From NCBI GenBank assembly GCA_015179045.1, contig WHUZ01000054.1, positions 186,001 through 250,000 of the forward strand: a stretch of DNA of 64,000 nt, read 5' to 3'. Below the pieces are notes generated by a model. It was not told the DNA's origin. It searched no databases and saw only the letters and a program-made list of their open reading frames with translations. Shown here piece by piece: positions 1 through 12,282 of this stretch. This DNA is from Kalaharituber pfeilii (Eukaryota; Ascomycota; Pezizomycetes; Pezizales; Pezizaceae). The first letter of the stretch is position 1. Every line of letters begins with the position of its first letter. Position numbers and translations under genes: made by a program.

Positions 1-926
1 TGATTCAGCCACAGATGGCAAAGCGTGTCTTTCTTGGTATGAGCATTCAGATGTGGTCTCAACTCTGTGGAATGAACGTCATGAGTAAGTCAACCTCTTG
101 TTACGAAAACTATCTTGAATAGGAAAACTACTGATTGCCTATTTTCATTAGTGTACTACATTGTCTACGTCATGCAAGGTGCTGGTATTGAGGATCCTCT
201 CCTTACTGCCTCCATTCAGTACATTATCAACGTCGTCATGACTATTCCAGCAATTCTGTGGATGGACCGATGGGGACGTCGTCCTACCTTGTTGCTCGGT
301 TCTTTAGGTATGATGACCTGGCTGTTCATCTCTGGTGCGATCCAGGGCGCCTTTGGTGAAACAAATCCCGATACTTCATCCGAGGTTACATGGTTATTGG
401 TTGGCAAGCAGAATCAAGCAAAGGCCGTCGTTGCTTGCTCATATCTCTTTGTTGCTACCTTTGCAACCTCCTGGGGTCCTGTCTCCTGGACGTGAGTTTT
501 TTTTTTCCCCTATCCTCATTATCCTCATATGCATATCCAGGTCAATACTAACGGCAGCCAAGATACCCTGCTGAAATCTACCCTCTTAAAATCCGTGCCA
601 AAGCTGTGTCTCTCTCCACTGCTACCAACTGGACATGGAACTGTGCGCTTGCCTTCGCAGTCCCACCACTTCTTCGTTCTATCAACTGGAAGATGTATAT
701 GATCTTTGCCACATTTAACGGCTGCGCTCTCATTCACATGTTTTTGGCTGCTCATGAGACAAAGGGAAAGACTCTTGAAGAGATGGATGAAGTTTTCGAT
801 GGCACTCACAGGGCCTGGCACAGGGCTCCTACGGGGTCTAGGCTCGACGAGATCGCCGCGGATATCGAGGCGGGCAAGGTGAAGGTTACGCACATCAATC
901 AGACAGCTGAGAAGGCAGAAGCTTGA
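1..926 (+). CDS. MFS sugar transporter, C-terminal part (5' cut by window edge)
   Basis: This is the 3' end of a sugar/hexose transporter of the major facilitator superfamily, a plasma-membrane sugar:H+ symporter or facilitator. Visible exons are about 3-84, 152-491 and 563-926, joined by GT-AG introns of 67 and 71 nt, giving about 261 residues. Family signatures are the transmembrane segment after QLCGMNVMMYYIVY, the loop motif DRWGRRPTLL, PAEIYPLKIRAKAVS with the following NW, and the C-terminal ETKGKTLEEMDEVF, the classic PETKG motif of sugar transporters. The tail after ETKG is long and hydrophilic and stops at 926. The N-terminal half, with the first TM bundle, lies outside the window. 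Substrate cannot be assigned: the family includes glucose, xylose, maltose, quinate and lactose carriers. Confidence 0.93.
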
Positions 927-3900
927 GGTTTTCAGCCCTTTGGTTTGTAGGGTTTTTTTTGCTGTAATGTGAGTGGATGTGACGGATGATTTATTCGTGT
1001 TCGACACACATTCTTTTTTATATCTTTATTTCTAGCGGTTGTAAAGATGTATTATGGATAAAAACTGGCCAGTGCCGTATTACGCCGGCCGATAGTTTTA
1101 TGTGAATATGAATCGTATGAGTATAACGGTAGAAACAAATATTCCTATGAACGTTGAATTTGGAGACTTCAGTAAATGCAAACTTCGGCAACACTAATTT
1201 GGGTTCAATCTTCAGCCGAGCTACTATGTCTGTATTGTCCTTCCAACCGGGAAGGTCCTGAAAGGCCATCTAGCCTCGAACATGAAGCAGACTGCCGTAG
1301 AGTGCCTTGTGGCTTGGTATGAGACTAGCAGCCTGCCTAGTTCTTCCCACCTCGCTGAATAGAAAACGGCAATTTTGTTGATCGTCTCAAGCAACAAAAG
1401 TCCTTTTCTCACATTCCTACTGCAATTTTAAATGATACCAATTAAAAAAAAGCTAAAAAACTTAACAGACTAGATCTGCACGTTGATTTGGTCAATCAGA
1501 GGTAATTTGCATTAACTACTTTTGTTTCCTTCTATTATAACCTAGAATGCATATAATACAGAATTTTGAGCAATCTCAGACATCTGCCGGGTAATATTGA
1601 TTGCCCCGCGACACAGGATATAGCGAATGTACTTCAGCACTAACCGAATTGAGGAGTGGTTTTTGGATATCCTGCTTGTATTACACTGCATAAATTCGAT
1701 GTGAATGGAGGGTATAAAGTTCAATTTTACTATCTTCGCGTGATGCTTCGTATACCGTGGGAGTGACATCTCGATTGGATTTAACCTTATGTCAAGATGA
1801 CCAAATCTCGTAGTCTATTGATCCTAGGCTCTGGTGCGATGCCGCATGTGATATTCCCTCGCGTTTTGGCTGCCTTACTGTTGATGGATGCTGCAGTTAT
1901 ATACATAAAGCGGTAGGTGATAATGTTGAGCAGATTGGTTTGTAATGCTGAGACCCTATCGCTTCTCGGAGTTCACATGATTGGCTTTGAGACTATCACA
2001 TATTGTGATAGTGATCGGGAGGCATGGGAATGTGCGCACTATATGTGTATAGAACAGTCCTGCAAAACACTTTAGATTGGGCCACGACTTTGATGAATGT
2101 TTTGAGCATGGTAATCGGAGGTTCGGACATGTATAGTAGTTACCTTGTTGGCGGGGGAGGTTGTTGCCAGGGGCGTCCTCAATTATGCTGCTTAAATAAG
2201 AAGGTTGGGGTGACCCCAAAGCGAGGGAAATCAGACTAAATAATTCAATTCAAGCGGTGCTCATCTGAAGAACATATTGGATTGGGAGCAAAAAAATGGG
2301 TCCACAGAGGAAATGTAGATGGTGCTCGAGGAAGAGTGTGTGCGGTGGCATGCTTAAAGTTGGAAAGAGTGCAAGTGGGAGGTCCAAGTCCGATGAATAG
2401 TGGGGAGGTGGGAAAACATCAATAGCGATTCGCCGGTGCGGTATCACAAACTAGAGGGTCGCTTAGTAACAATTCTCTCTGGAAGGATTTGAGAACACCC
2501 AAATTCTGCAGAATGGGCAATGCAGTATTAAGAATATCCCGTTTGTTTCGTACATGGCCATGGTACTTCCCATTGCCTACTTATGAAATTTCTTAATAAT
2601 ACTGCAGTGCAGTCTCAATTCGCGGGGTCACAGGCCGCAATTTGTTGACCTTTTGAACTGGGAATATTAAGCTTAAAGCTGCCATGCTGGGCCCGGCATA
2701 TACCGCAATTAGGTATAATTGATGCTATAATAAGTAGGGATATACAGTAGGGTGGGATGCCTTTGAGATGATAAGACTAAGCTCTGCAGGGCTGTGGCAT
2801 GCAGCTGTAACATACGACAAACAAAAAAATGATATGAAAAGTTGGGTCACGGAGTAGGGTTGCAAGTTCAAGTTCATAATTTTGGCGCGGGTGGTCCCTT
2901 ACTGGTGGTGTACTCCACCATAACATAGGACTAACATCTCCCTTGAATTTGAACAAACACAATCGGTCTTTCTTTTCTTCCTCCACTATAGGACAAGGGG
3001 AGTATCATTTAATCTCCTTACCATAGTATATCTCACGAGTACAGCGCTTGCCTGAGGCAATTTATGTATACAGAACAGTAGTATAACCACTCCATGGAGG
3101 AATATCTCAATGATCCCGCCGGTTTAGAGCTTTACTAGCAATTTCCTACAGGGGGTTATGTAACCAGACGAAGCAATTTCAGACGAGAGAAACCTTAACC
3201 TGGTTAAAGCTGCATCATCGAAGACCACGCTAATGAAAAGCTGCACATGTGTAAAACTATACAATTCTTTTTATGCTGATGCACACACATCAACAAAGTT
3301 AACTATGCTTCCCCATTCATGCTCGTGCTCAGAAGAACCCTTTAATGTACTCTAAAAGCCTTCAGCCTTAGCTAGATCGAGCTTTATTGAAAAGGCTATA
3401 TTCAAACTGCATTGATGCAGAAAAACCTACGGTCTGGAAACGAAATTTATAGACTTTCCTGGGCACGTTTCGTAGGACCGGAGCTCCGTGGACTCTCGGG
3501 GGGTATACTTATTTGTGCCAGAATTGTTACATAAGCCGTTTGGTCCGTTTCCACACCAGGAACAGTGCTATTGCATTTGCTGCAGGTATAATATTTCTTT
3601 AATGTCCAAATGATAGGTTAGCCCGGTTGAGGATATATGTTACATTAAGAGACTCCCATACCGGTCCGTGTGATTTACACTTTTTATTTCCACTACTGGC
3701 AGGAGGACGTTATAGCTCCGACGCTTATGGCTATATTATTCCATGCCTAAACACGTCCAAGCCGATTCTATGATAGGGTATCCGGAAAAACTTGCTGCCG
3801 GAAATAAAACATGGGCCGTTTTCGTCACCAACCGACCGAACATTTACGTAGAAAATGGCCATGTGCAGACCGCTCCTATGCGAACTCCGATACATCCCTT

Positions 3901-4501
3901 GGGGCCGACCGCTTCTGGCTTAAGCAGTGATGGTTTTATGTCCAACTTCACTCCGTCTGTGCTCAGATTCTGAGTAATGAGGTTCCCTGGCCCAATCGGT
4001 TCTTGGCCTCGGTGATTGATCACTAGCGCCCCCAAGGGATACTGCGACCAACTTCTGACCGCAAATTTTGTAATTGGAGCTTAAAGAGGTTGACACCCGA
4101 ATACAATCACATCCATACATATCGTGAGTTTAACATGTTCCCTATTGCTAACATGCAAATATGTGGTTAGGAACATCTGCCTTGGATTGTCTAATTTATA
4201 CAGAGAAGTATGCATAACATATATAGATAGGTAGGCTGTGATGTAACGCAATTCTGCAACGGCGTCTAATAGATACTTAGTGATAGCAACTGTGCCATCG
4301 ATCTGAAAGACCGTGCACTTGATTTCGTGCAACTGCCTCTAGCACTCCAGACATGATAAAAATCAGCAATTATAAAACATCGCTTTGCGCTCCAAGTCTC
4401 CAAATCTTCATTATCGGGAAAGTATTGACCAGATAAGGGCAGTCTTTAGCGGAACAATATCAAATGAAATGACTCAAGCCACAAAAGGCAAAAAGTTAAG
4501 T
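927..4501. other. intergenic, no gene recognised
   Basis: No ORF in this 3.6 kb has recognisable protein motifs. A diverged inverted repeat occupies 2517-2611, with arms built on GCAATGCAGTATTAAGAA. Positions about 1292-1327 hold a roughly 35-nt sequence (core GGCTTGGTATGAGACTA) that recurs near 62570-62602, so it is probably a small dispersed repeat. Confidence 0.6.
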
Positions 4502-4604
4502 TGATGAGAGTGGGATTCGAACCCACGCAGGTTTCCCTACCAGGAGGTTTATGCTAAGGATGATTCCTTAACCTGGCGCCATAGACCAACTCGGCCATCT
4601 CACC
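4502..4604 (-). tRNA. tRNA-Leu(AAG) with a 20-nt intron
   Basis: On the minus strand a 7-bp acceptor stem forms between GGTGAGA (4604-4598) and TCTCATC (4509-4503), with discriminator A at 4502. The T arm GTGGG-TTCGAAT-CCCAC is perfect. The anticodon stem CCAGG/CCTGG encloses TT-AAG-G, then an intron of about 20 nt (4546-4565), then T38. The anticodon is AAG at 4569-4567, read as IAG after deamination, for CUU and CUC leucine codons. The long variable arm is typical of tRNA-Leu (class II). An intron one base 3' of the anticodon is the canonical eukaryotic position for the tRNA-splicing endonuclease. U at position 38 is slightly unusual. Mature length would be about 83 nt. Confidence 0.95.
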
Positions 4605-5903
4605 TGATCATATTATTCCACTTCAACAATCAAGTAATTGTTTGCATATTGCTCAACATGCATCTCATTTTTCGCTGGTTTGGAATGGAGGGCTTGGATC
4701 AGAGCTTGGTATTCGGTGGTGGATGCCATGAGCATTCAGTGAGTATTGGGGAGCCCACTTAGATCTAATGTGTTGGAAACCATCAAAATCACTATTCGAT
4801 GTCTCCTGTGCTTCCCATGCCTGGCTCTACTCTCTCTACTACGTCTATTGGGCATTAAAGCCCATGCGGCGATGTCCTATGCTTGTTCTCCCATCATTTG
4901 ATACAAGGCCAAGGTGCTCCAAAGTTACCCTCAGCAATCTCACCTAATGGCTTCGGCAACCAAACACCTGTTGCTACAAAGAGGAGTGAGTATGGAGGTT
5001 CGCATCCCGGAATTTCACAAAAAAAATAAAAATAAAAAAATAAATTTACGGCTTGGTTCCTAATAGTAATGGAACTAATTCTTACATTCGATCATTGCTA
5101 CTTACGGCGCAAATGTAATAGTAAAGAAGAGATCTCCAGGGTAAGAGGATTTGAAGCAAGGTGGTTCTGAGTAACCAAACATCGTAGGGGCCCGTCGCGG
5201 GGTCCGGAAAGAAGCATATACTCGCTTACATGAACTGTAGTCTAGTTGCCGCCGAATGTAAGATGGGATTACTGATAAGGCAATTCTCAATTTACCAAAC
5301 CCGCTTTGTATTCCCGAGCATAGCCGCAGTTAAGTATATAACTTGGGCTCTTGTCTCCTCTCCCCATGTATTACCATCTCCTGACTCAATAGTTGTCTCT
5401 CGCGACTCAGCCATCTTTATATGTATTTTTCAATGGCATAGTATCTACCTATCAGACTACAACGAATGTCGCACAAACTTCACTTTCATGCCACACCATC
5501 ATGTACAACTGGAATTCATGACACACACTAATATGTGAGGAAACTATATCAAGGATATATAACCTGCGTTTCAAGAGCCGAAGGAGCTATTTCATCATCA
5601 TCGTCATGAGTATCGTATAACTGTAACAACACATTAACAAGGTACCCTAACAATTTTAATAAGATCCTAACCGAAAAAGACTGCCTAGGGTTGACATAGA
5701 GGAAGCAAGAGAGAAAAGTATGGTGCGCCGTGATTCCTCAAGGGAGATATAAATGTATGCCATGATCACTGAAACAAAAAAATAGAATTGACAGAAAATG
5801 GACGAACAGAAGTCAACAAACCATAAGCATCAAACACTGCTTCCAAAACTTAACCAGAAAAGGGATGTTACCAGCATAAAACGAAAACACCATGCAGGGA
5901 GGG

Positions 5904-5934
<31 letters not shown>

Positions 5935-5983
5935 CAGAAACAAATACACGGCACAATGCCACCTTTAAACTGCCATCAATATG
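4605..5983. other. intergenic, no gene recognised
   Basis: It contains A-rich stretches (5020-5045) and no supported gene. The interval is the 3' flank of the minus-strand transcription factor that ends at 5984, so part of it should be that gene's 3' UTR and terminator. Confidence 0.55.
5904..5933. repeat. 30-nt poly(A) run
   Basis: Thirty consecutive A residues lie about 50 bp beyond the stop codon of the minus-strand regulator. No retroposon core is visible next to it, so it is scored as a simple repeat. Homopolymers this long are often misassembled. Confidence 0.9.
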
Positions 5984-8900
5984 TCAAAGCTCGCCACCGC
6001 CTCCACTACCTTCAGAGAGCAATAACTCCAACAAATCAAAACCACCTACATCTGGACCCATTTGCGTTTGGGTTACGCTACTCGCTCCTCCGTAACCACC
6101 ACTGCCACTACCTCTGCCACCTGAACTACCTCCTCCCGTGATATTGCTTGCTCCATTGACACCACCTACTCCACTTAGTCCTCCAAAAGTATGATCGCCA
6201 CCACCGCTCCAACCCATGATAGGGTCTATAGGCAACGCTAACCAGTCCTCAAATCCCGGTGGAAAAAAAACGCTTCCGCCGGTGACTCCAGCCCCCCGCT
6301 GACATCGTCCATTTGGCTGGAAATGTAAGGGAATACTGAAGGCGGAGGTGGCATAAGTGTGGATGGCGTGAAGTTGTTGTTTCCGCTAGTATTAATCGAG
6401 ATATTTGCGCCTCCATCCTTGTTTTGCTCGGTTGGCTTTTCATCTTGTCTGACGTCAGTTGTGGCATTCCCGCCATTTACAGTTGTACCGTTCGTATATA
6501 CAATGCGTTCTGCATCGACTTCTCCTGTCGCAACAGCTTTCGCTAAAGATTTGCTCGCAGCAATTAGACCACGTGAACCAATTCCTCGCCCCATCGTTGT
6601 CCCTTTACCTTTTGATTCAAATACCTGCGGCGCAGGACTATCGGCCCTGCTTCCAGCCATTCTCACAAACCTCATTTTCACCCGCTTGGTAAGTGTTTCT
6701 AGAAGCTCGCCGAAGCGCAACCCCAGGTGCACATCATCAACACTTTCTCTCCTCAGAACTTCCACTGTTTGATCCATCAACTCAAGGCTCACTGTGATAT
6801 CATCTTCTTTAGCACCCAGTGCAAACGTCTTCAGTAAGAACATTGCAGCAGACAAGATTCGTAGGTATATTCGCACTGGGGCATGTTTGAGTTCGCCTGT
6901 AGAAGCCATGCGTTCGACGACAGTAGTCAGCACACAGCGAGCAGCATCTACGACTTCCGTAATGAAAGCCAAATCACCGGAATATGTCTGCATCAAGGCT
7001 GCAAAGGAAGGCTGCTCTGATGAGGTACTGCATTGTTTGATGTTGGAGTTCAGCGGTGGTTGGAGTGATGCTGTGGTACATCTGTCGATAATAGCCTGTA
7101 ACGCGAGGGAGTTGATATACATCCGCACATGCTCATATTCTAGGGTCAGTATGTTATGGATCGGAGTAGGAAAACCAAATGCCTCAAAACCCTCTTTCCA
7201 ACCGCGGAGAATTGGCCGTAGGGTTTCAAGCAGAGAGACGTATTTGCCGCTGCGCATGAGGTCTCGAGTACCAACACGACTCGGAAAGCAACGCTCTCCG
7301 CAGTACTTCATGAGCATAGTCAGATCAACCCAAACCTCGAATACAGCGTCTTGAAGCTCGGTAGGGGTTCGATTGATGATAGAGACACCAGCGCCGTTCA
7401 CAGCGATACCATCAGCCTTAGGCGGCGTGGATGCAACTGCAGCGCCTCCACCGGTATTCGAGGCATTCGCAGAGGCTGGACCATTTGTACTTCCCGCAGG
7501 TACATCCGCTGTTCCGGGCCTAGAAGCACCGGCGGTATCTTGTTTGGAGATGCTATAGGGGAATGCTTCGCCAACTGCACCAGCTGCAGCAACTAAATGT
7601 GAGTGAGTTTCAGTATATTGCCCCTTGTAACCTAATGCGTCCGTGATGTTTTTCGGTATCATACTCGTCCACCCAAGTCTACTCGCTAACTGCGTAACGT
7701 ATACCACTAGCAGCTTTTGTATCCTGCGACAGCGCATTCTATATGTTGTCGCAGGTGACACAATTGGAGCTGCAGGTTGGCCTTGGGCATTCGATGGAGG
7801 ATACGTCGCGGAACTAGGGGTTGCAACTGACTGGGGCGTCGACACAGACGAAATCGGCTCATCCAAATCGTCAAATACACCCAATTCGTACGACAGCGTG
7901 AGTGCATTGCCAAGAAGCATCCAGGACATCCTATCACTTCGCCAGGCGGGTTCAAGGATATTTTCAATTCTATCCCCGAGCCCTTCCACCACTCCACGAT
8001 GGCGCTCTCTTGCTCTGCGACCGGCAATGCCTCCCTTCCGACGATGGGAGGCCCCTTCGCCTAGATTGGTGTTCCCATCATTTTCCTCCTCGTCTGGGTC
8101 ATTTCCAAAGACTCCATCAAACGCGCCCCAGCCGCCTTCGCCCCCTACAGGGAAATGGAGGTTTCGGACGTGCCATTCGGTGAGTACCATAAGTGCCTCT
8201 ACTGTCCCAAGGGTGCGGAGGCCCTTTCCTTGAGAGGAACCGACGCCTCCGACCCCTCCACGGTTTGGAGGGCCACCCCCACCACCACCCCATATGACGC
8301 TTTCTAGCCCCCTCCGTAGTTCCCGCCAAAGCATATCATGGATCGCGTATGATCGAGAATGTCCACCAGGACCAGGAAGATTTACGTATCTGGACGCAAT
8401 GGCAAGAAGGGTAGTAGCGAGAAATGGCTCATGTTGTAGTAACGCTGGGTGTGTGGAATGTTGCGCATACGAGGTTGTAAGCAGTGGGGAGAGTGGATGA
8501 TGGTGTTCAAAGAAGCTTTCAGATTGTCAGTTTCAGGTTTTCAAAAAGAACAGATGCAAAAGCCATACTAGTCAATGTAACCTATGGCCTCCCTAGCAGT
8601 GAACCATCCACTTTTGACAAATCGCGACTTTCCCCAAGCTTTTAGTGCGGCTTGCAGGCCTTGGTCTTCAGTTACACAGCTGGACTTATCTGTTCCGACA
8701 CTTCGCTGAGAAAGTGACGGACGGTGTCGGGTTGCTGATGACTGAGAGGATGGTTGAAAATGGTTTGAGCGGGTCGAAAGAGGTGATGTTGGCTGGGCAT
8801 TAGAGCTTGCGGTTCGCGAGGTTGAGTTTGTAGGGTGAATACATTCCTTTGGCGGAACTGGTTTGCTTGTGGGACGGCCTGTACCGCGGAGGTACGATGT

Positions 8901-9848
8901 GGAGGTTGTAACGCCATTGTAGTGTCCTATGGGGTTTATCGAAGATCGACCATCCGCATCATCATACTTGCTGGGGTAACTCCCGATGTCAGTTCGAGCG
9001 GTCGATAATGATCGCACGGCACCACTGTCCTTCGGTGCGTCTTCCATAGGGTGGTCATTATCATTGTCCTCATCTTCATCACCATCGTCGTCGGCTCCGT
9101 CCTCATCGTCATTGTCTCCATTATCGGATTTCGGCTTTGCTGGGGAAGGAGGGGCTGAGGCACCCCTCCCTGCAGCTTCATAGAGTAAATGTAAAGCGTC
9201 ATGGGAATTATAGACTTCTCCTTGCAGTAATCGTTCTCGGGATGCGGAAGCTGCTTGCTGGTTCTGATGGACATCATGGGGCGGCTGGGTAGTAGAGCGA
9301 TACCGTAGCTCTGGCTCGATGATTGTGGGTGGGTGTGAATAGGAAGATATCTTGGAACTGTCACCATCTAACTTCTGCTTCTTGCGAATCGCCCTTTGTG
9401 AAATGAGGCTGCTTGTGCTTATGCTGTCGGTATCGCCGCCACCATCCTCACCCACATCATAAATGCCACCATCCTCTCCATATTCTCTTTTTGTTACTGA
9501 GGGTGTCCCAACATACCCACCACCCCTGCCAAGAGTTCCAGTGACCCTCGATCCACCTCGTCCGATTGTGTTTGGGCCTGTCCTCGTTTTGCGCCTGGTC
9601 GCGGAAAAGAAACAGTCTTTGGACTCACGTCTACAACGAACACAAGGTGGCGAATGGGGTGCCTCAACGCTTCCAAGATCGCATCGTACCTTCCGCTGCC
9701 GGCAAGGGATACATGCCTGATAGGTTCGCTTATGAATCTGTGGCAGATGAATGCCGGAGGGCGGCTGCGGGGACGTTGAAGATGAGGCTACCGAATGCGT
9801 GGTTGGTTGTTGAGTGGGTAGAGGTTGCGATAGCGGGGAATAAGACAT
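5984..9848 (-). CDS. Aro80-like Zn(II)2Cys6 transcription factor (apparent 1-nt frameshift)
   Basis: This is a nuclear DNA-binding regulator. The nearest recognised family is Aro80, the activator of aromatic amino-acid catabolism in yeast and Aspergillus. Exon 1 is 9848-8569, the intron 8568-8516, and exon 2 8515-5984. Residues 46-79 form the zinc cluster with C46, C49, C56, C69, C72 and C79, followed by FFSATRRK, typical of this family. An acidic, Ser-rich linker of about 330 residues leads to [20 protein letters not shown] and HHHPLSPLL across the splice, then LLAIASRYV of the fungal middle homology region. The conserved tail [16 protein letters not shown] and [14 protein letters not shown] is in a different frame: an A8 run at 6263-6270 needs one more base. 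Corrected, the product is about 1270 residues. An assembly error is the simplest explanation. The family call is strong; the effector pathway is inferred from the family. Confidence 0.88.
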
Positions 9849-9916
9849 GTATGTCCGTAATAACGTTTATCCCAATCCCCTTTCGATGAACCCTGTGGGG
9901 GGAAGGCAAAATCAAT

Positions 9917-9981
9917 GGGGGGGGGGGGGGGGGAAATTAAGTTATAATTGCGCCGAAAACGGCAAAGCAAGCAGGAATTCA

Positions 9982-10012
<31 letters not shown>
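9917..10012. repeat. G17 run followed by A30 run in the regulator's 5' flank
   Basis: Seventeen G residues (9917-9933) and thirty A residues (9983-10012) lie 70-165 bp upstream of the start codon at 9848, in the likely 5' UTR or core promoter. On the minus-strand transcript they would read as C17 and U30. Length polymorphism between isolates is likely. Confidence 0.85.
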
Positions 10013-10014
<2 letters not shown>

Positions 10015-10635
10015 GCGAAAAGATCGAAGAGAAATTGTGAGCTAATCAAAGACGCGATTAGACCGCGCCTGGAGCTGCAGCGAATTGCAGGCTACAGACC
10101 GTTTCGGGGGGGGGAGGGGGTGCAACGTGAGAGCAACAATGGGGTGATCTCGCTTGTTCTGATCTGGGAGTACGGGGGCGATGGAGGGACTCGGTTGCTT
10201 GCGGGTTGCAGTGGGTTTAAGAGGGTAATGATGGGTCTGATGAGAAGTGAAGGCGCACTTTGGCGAGGAGCCTGGACAAGGGGGGGGGATGTTGGGATGG
10301 TGATTATCGACGTCCAGATGTTGGCATGATGGGTGTGTAGAGCCAATGACCGCTGACGTTTGCTTGGCTTTGTGCTTTGATGGATGCAGGCGATTGGTTA
10401 TCAAGAGGGCATGGAGCGAGGCTGCAACGTTGCCCTCGTGAGTCGTGAGCAATACAGGAAGGTCGTTCAAATTGGCTAAACTCGGCGTGGCGAACGGAGG
10501 GTTGGCTTGCGCTTGCAGCAATGCTAAGCGGTGCGGAGGGTGTGATCATGAGCGTGAGCTTGGAGGTGGAGGCATTGGGAATGGGCATGCGGGAGCGATG
10601 AGCAGGCGCGTCTAAGAAGGAGGGGCTCCGAGATG

Positions 10636-10721
10636 AGATGGGGGGATGGGGAGATGGGGGGATGGGGAGATGGGGGGATGGGGAGATGGGGGGATGGGGA
10701 ATGGGGAATGGGGGATGGGGA
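10636..10721 (+). repeat. 16-bp G-rich minisatellite
   Basis: Four perfect 16-bp units of GAGATGGGGGGATGGG (10636-10699) are followed by degenerate GAATGGGG/GGGATGGGG units to 10721. The plus strand has more than ten runs of four or more G in about 90 bp, which could form G-quadruplexes. It lies about 0.8 kb upstream of the Aro80-like start. Confidence 0.9.
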
Positions 10722-12282
10722 ATTCCTCGCGGGGTATCGGGGGGGGGTAGAGACGTGCAAATGCCAAAGGCCAGCCGCCAGATGCCAGTGCGTGCAGTGC
10801 AGTGGGTGCAGTGCAGTGCAGTGCAGCCGGTGCCAGATGCCATATGCCAGATGCCCGCGCAACGGGGATGGAGGAAGCCGACGCATGCGTGACGCATGTT
10901 GCAGAGCGCATGTATGTATCGGGCTGGCTGGCTGGCTTGCGGGACTGGATGACACTGTATCGTGCTGCCACGAAGAAGTTGGAAGGAAGTCTAAGCTACA
11001 CAGAGGATGTATGATATTTACACAAAGGGCCCAAGCAGAAATATTAGCACTACTGTACTTGAACTTTATACAGATATTAAACCTTGGATATAGTGGACCG
11101 GGGCTTTAGCGAGACCTGATCCCACGCGCAGAGCGGAGCCCTGGCTGTGGGGACGAAGACCCTAGTATATACAAGTACCTGCTCTAACGGAAAACTCGCT
11201 ATACCGTATGATATGCTAGGAAAAGCACTGCAATACGGTGTAGCCAGGTCATCGGTACTCGAGTACGTGTACGCACGAGCAAGGCCTCGCCATCAATCTA
11301 GTTAGTAAGCGCCTTGGAAGATTGTGGAAGTTCGCGTTGCATGGTTGCCCCGGATCCACATGACATGCTTGGCACGCTCACGCCTATGATACAAGTAAAT
11401 TGTGCGATGGCTTAGTCAGTAAGCGACAAGTGCGTTACCCCTCTCACGGATATTGAGGGCTATCATACTTGAAGAGACTGCCGTGCTGCCAAGATATATG
11501 CATCATAAGACACCAACCGCTACGGCTCGGCTGGCTAGCAGCGACGAACGCGAAACGTACTCATACCGCAGTCTGGGCACGAGGATAACTCGCCAGCAGA
11601 GCATTACCAGAGAGCGTATATCTCCGTGAAGGAAAGGCAATTGTTCAGTCTATCATAGCGGAGAACAGGGCGCGAGGAAGCACCCCCAAGCTGCTGCCCT
11701 GCGCCAAGAAAGCTCGACCGCTGCCCCCCGTGATGTCATGAACTGCTGCCGCGCGTATCCCGCGTCCAGGTTACACGTTTACACGTCTCCCTGCGCATGT
11801 TTCCCTATCCGAGAGATACACTTGCTAGTATCGCCCCCTGCCCCACCGTGCGCCGTTTGCTCCACGACTTCCCCGCCACAGCCACCCGCGTTCTACATAT
11901 CTGCCGCTTACTCGCATATGCCCCTTTATTGTCTGTACAGTAGCTATTTTGCTTCTTCGCTTGACAATCACTCCTTTGAAGCAATCTAGGCTGTCGGCGC
12001 TTCGGGGGGCAGGCAGCAAGCCATGCCTGAAGGGCACCGGAGCTTGCCGGATTGGGCCCATGGAAGTTCGTCCGACCGCAAGCCCTCATGTCAGTCACGC
12101 ATGACAGGAGCCACCCGACATGCAGCCCCCCTAGCCCCCCTAGCCCCCCCCCACCCACCGCACCTGGAGGGTTCCAGGCAAAACCCCATACGAATAACAA
12201 CCCCATCTCCACCACAAACACCACGCACTAGTTTAGCAAGCCCAATACCTCCCCCCCCACGCAGAACGCAGCGAAGAGAAAC

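Larger units (their letters stand above)
9849..12282. other. divergent promoter region between the regulator and the Rad5-like gene
   Basis: The two flanking genes are transcribed away from each other, so this 2.4 kb should hold both promoters. It has a strong strand composition bias, homopolymers, a G-rich minisatellite (10636-10721), GCAGT/TGCCAGATGCC short repeats (10788-10850) and C-rich tracts (12120-12160). Around 11073-11210 the sequence (CAGATATTAAACCTTGGATA, then CTCGCTATACCG) resembles a worn end of the CAG...CTTGCTATA MITEs, but no matching second end was found. ORFs here follow the low-complexity sequence. Confidence 0.6.

Noticed and set aside
10633..11109. Open frames of 60-160 codons on both strands over the G-rich minisatellite and GCAGT repeats
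   Set aside because: They follow the periodic sequence and encode low-complexity Gly/Trp/Asp or Pro/Ser/His strings; no start context or family motif.
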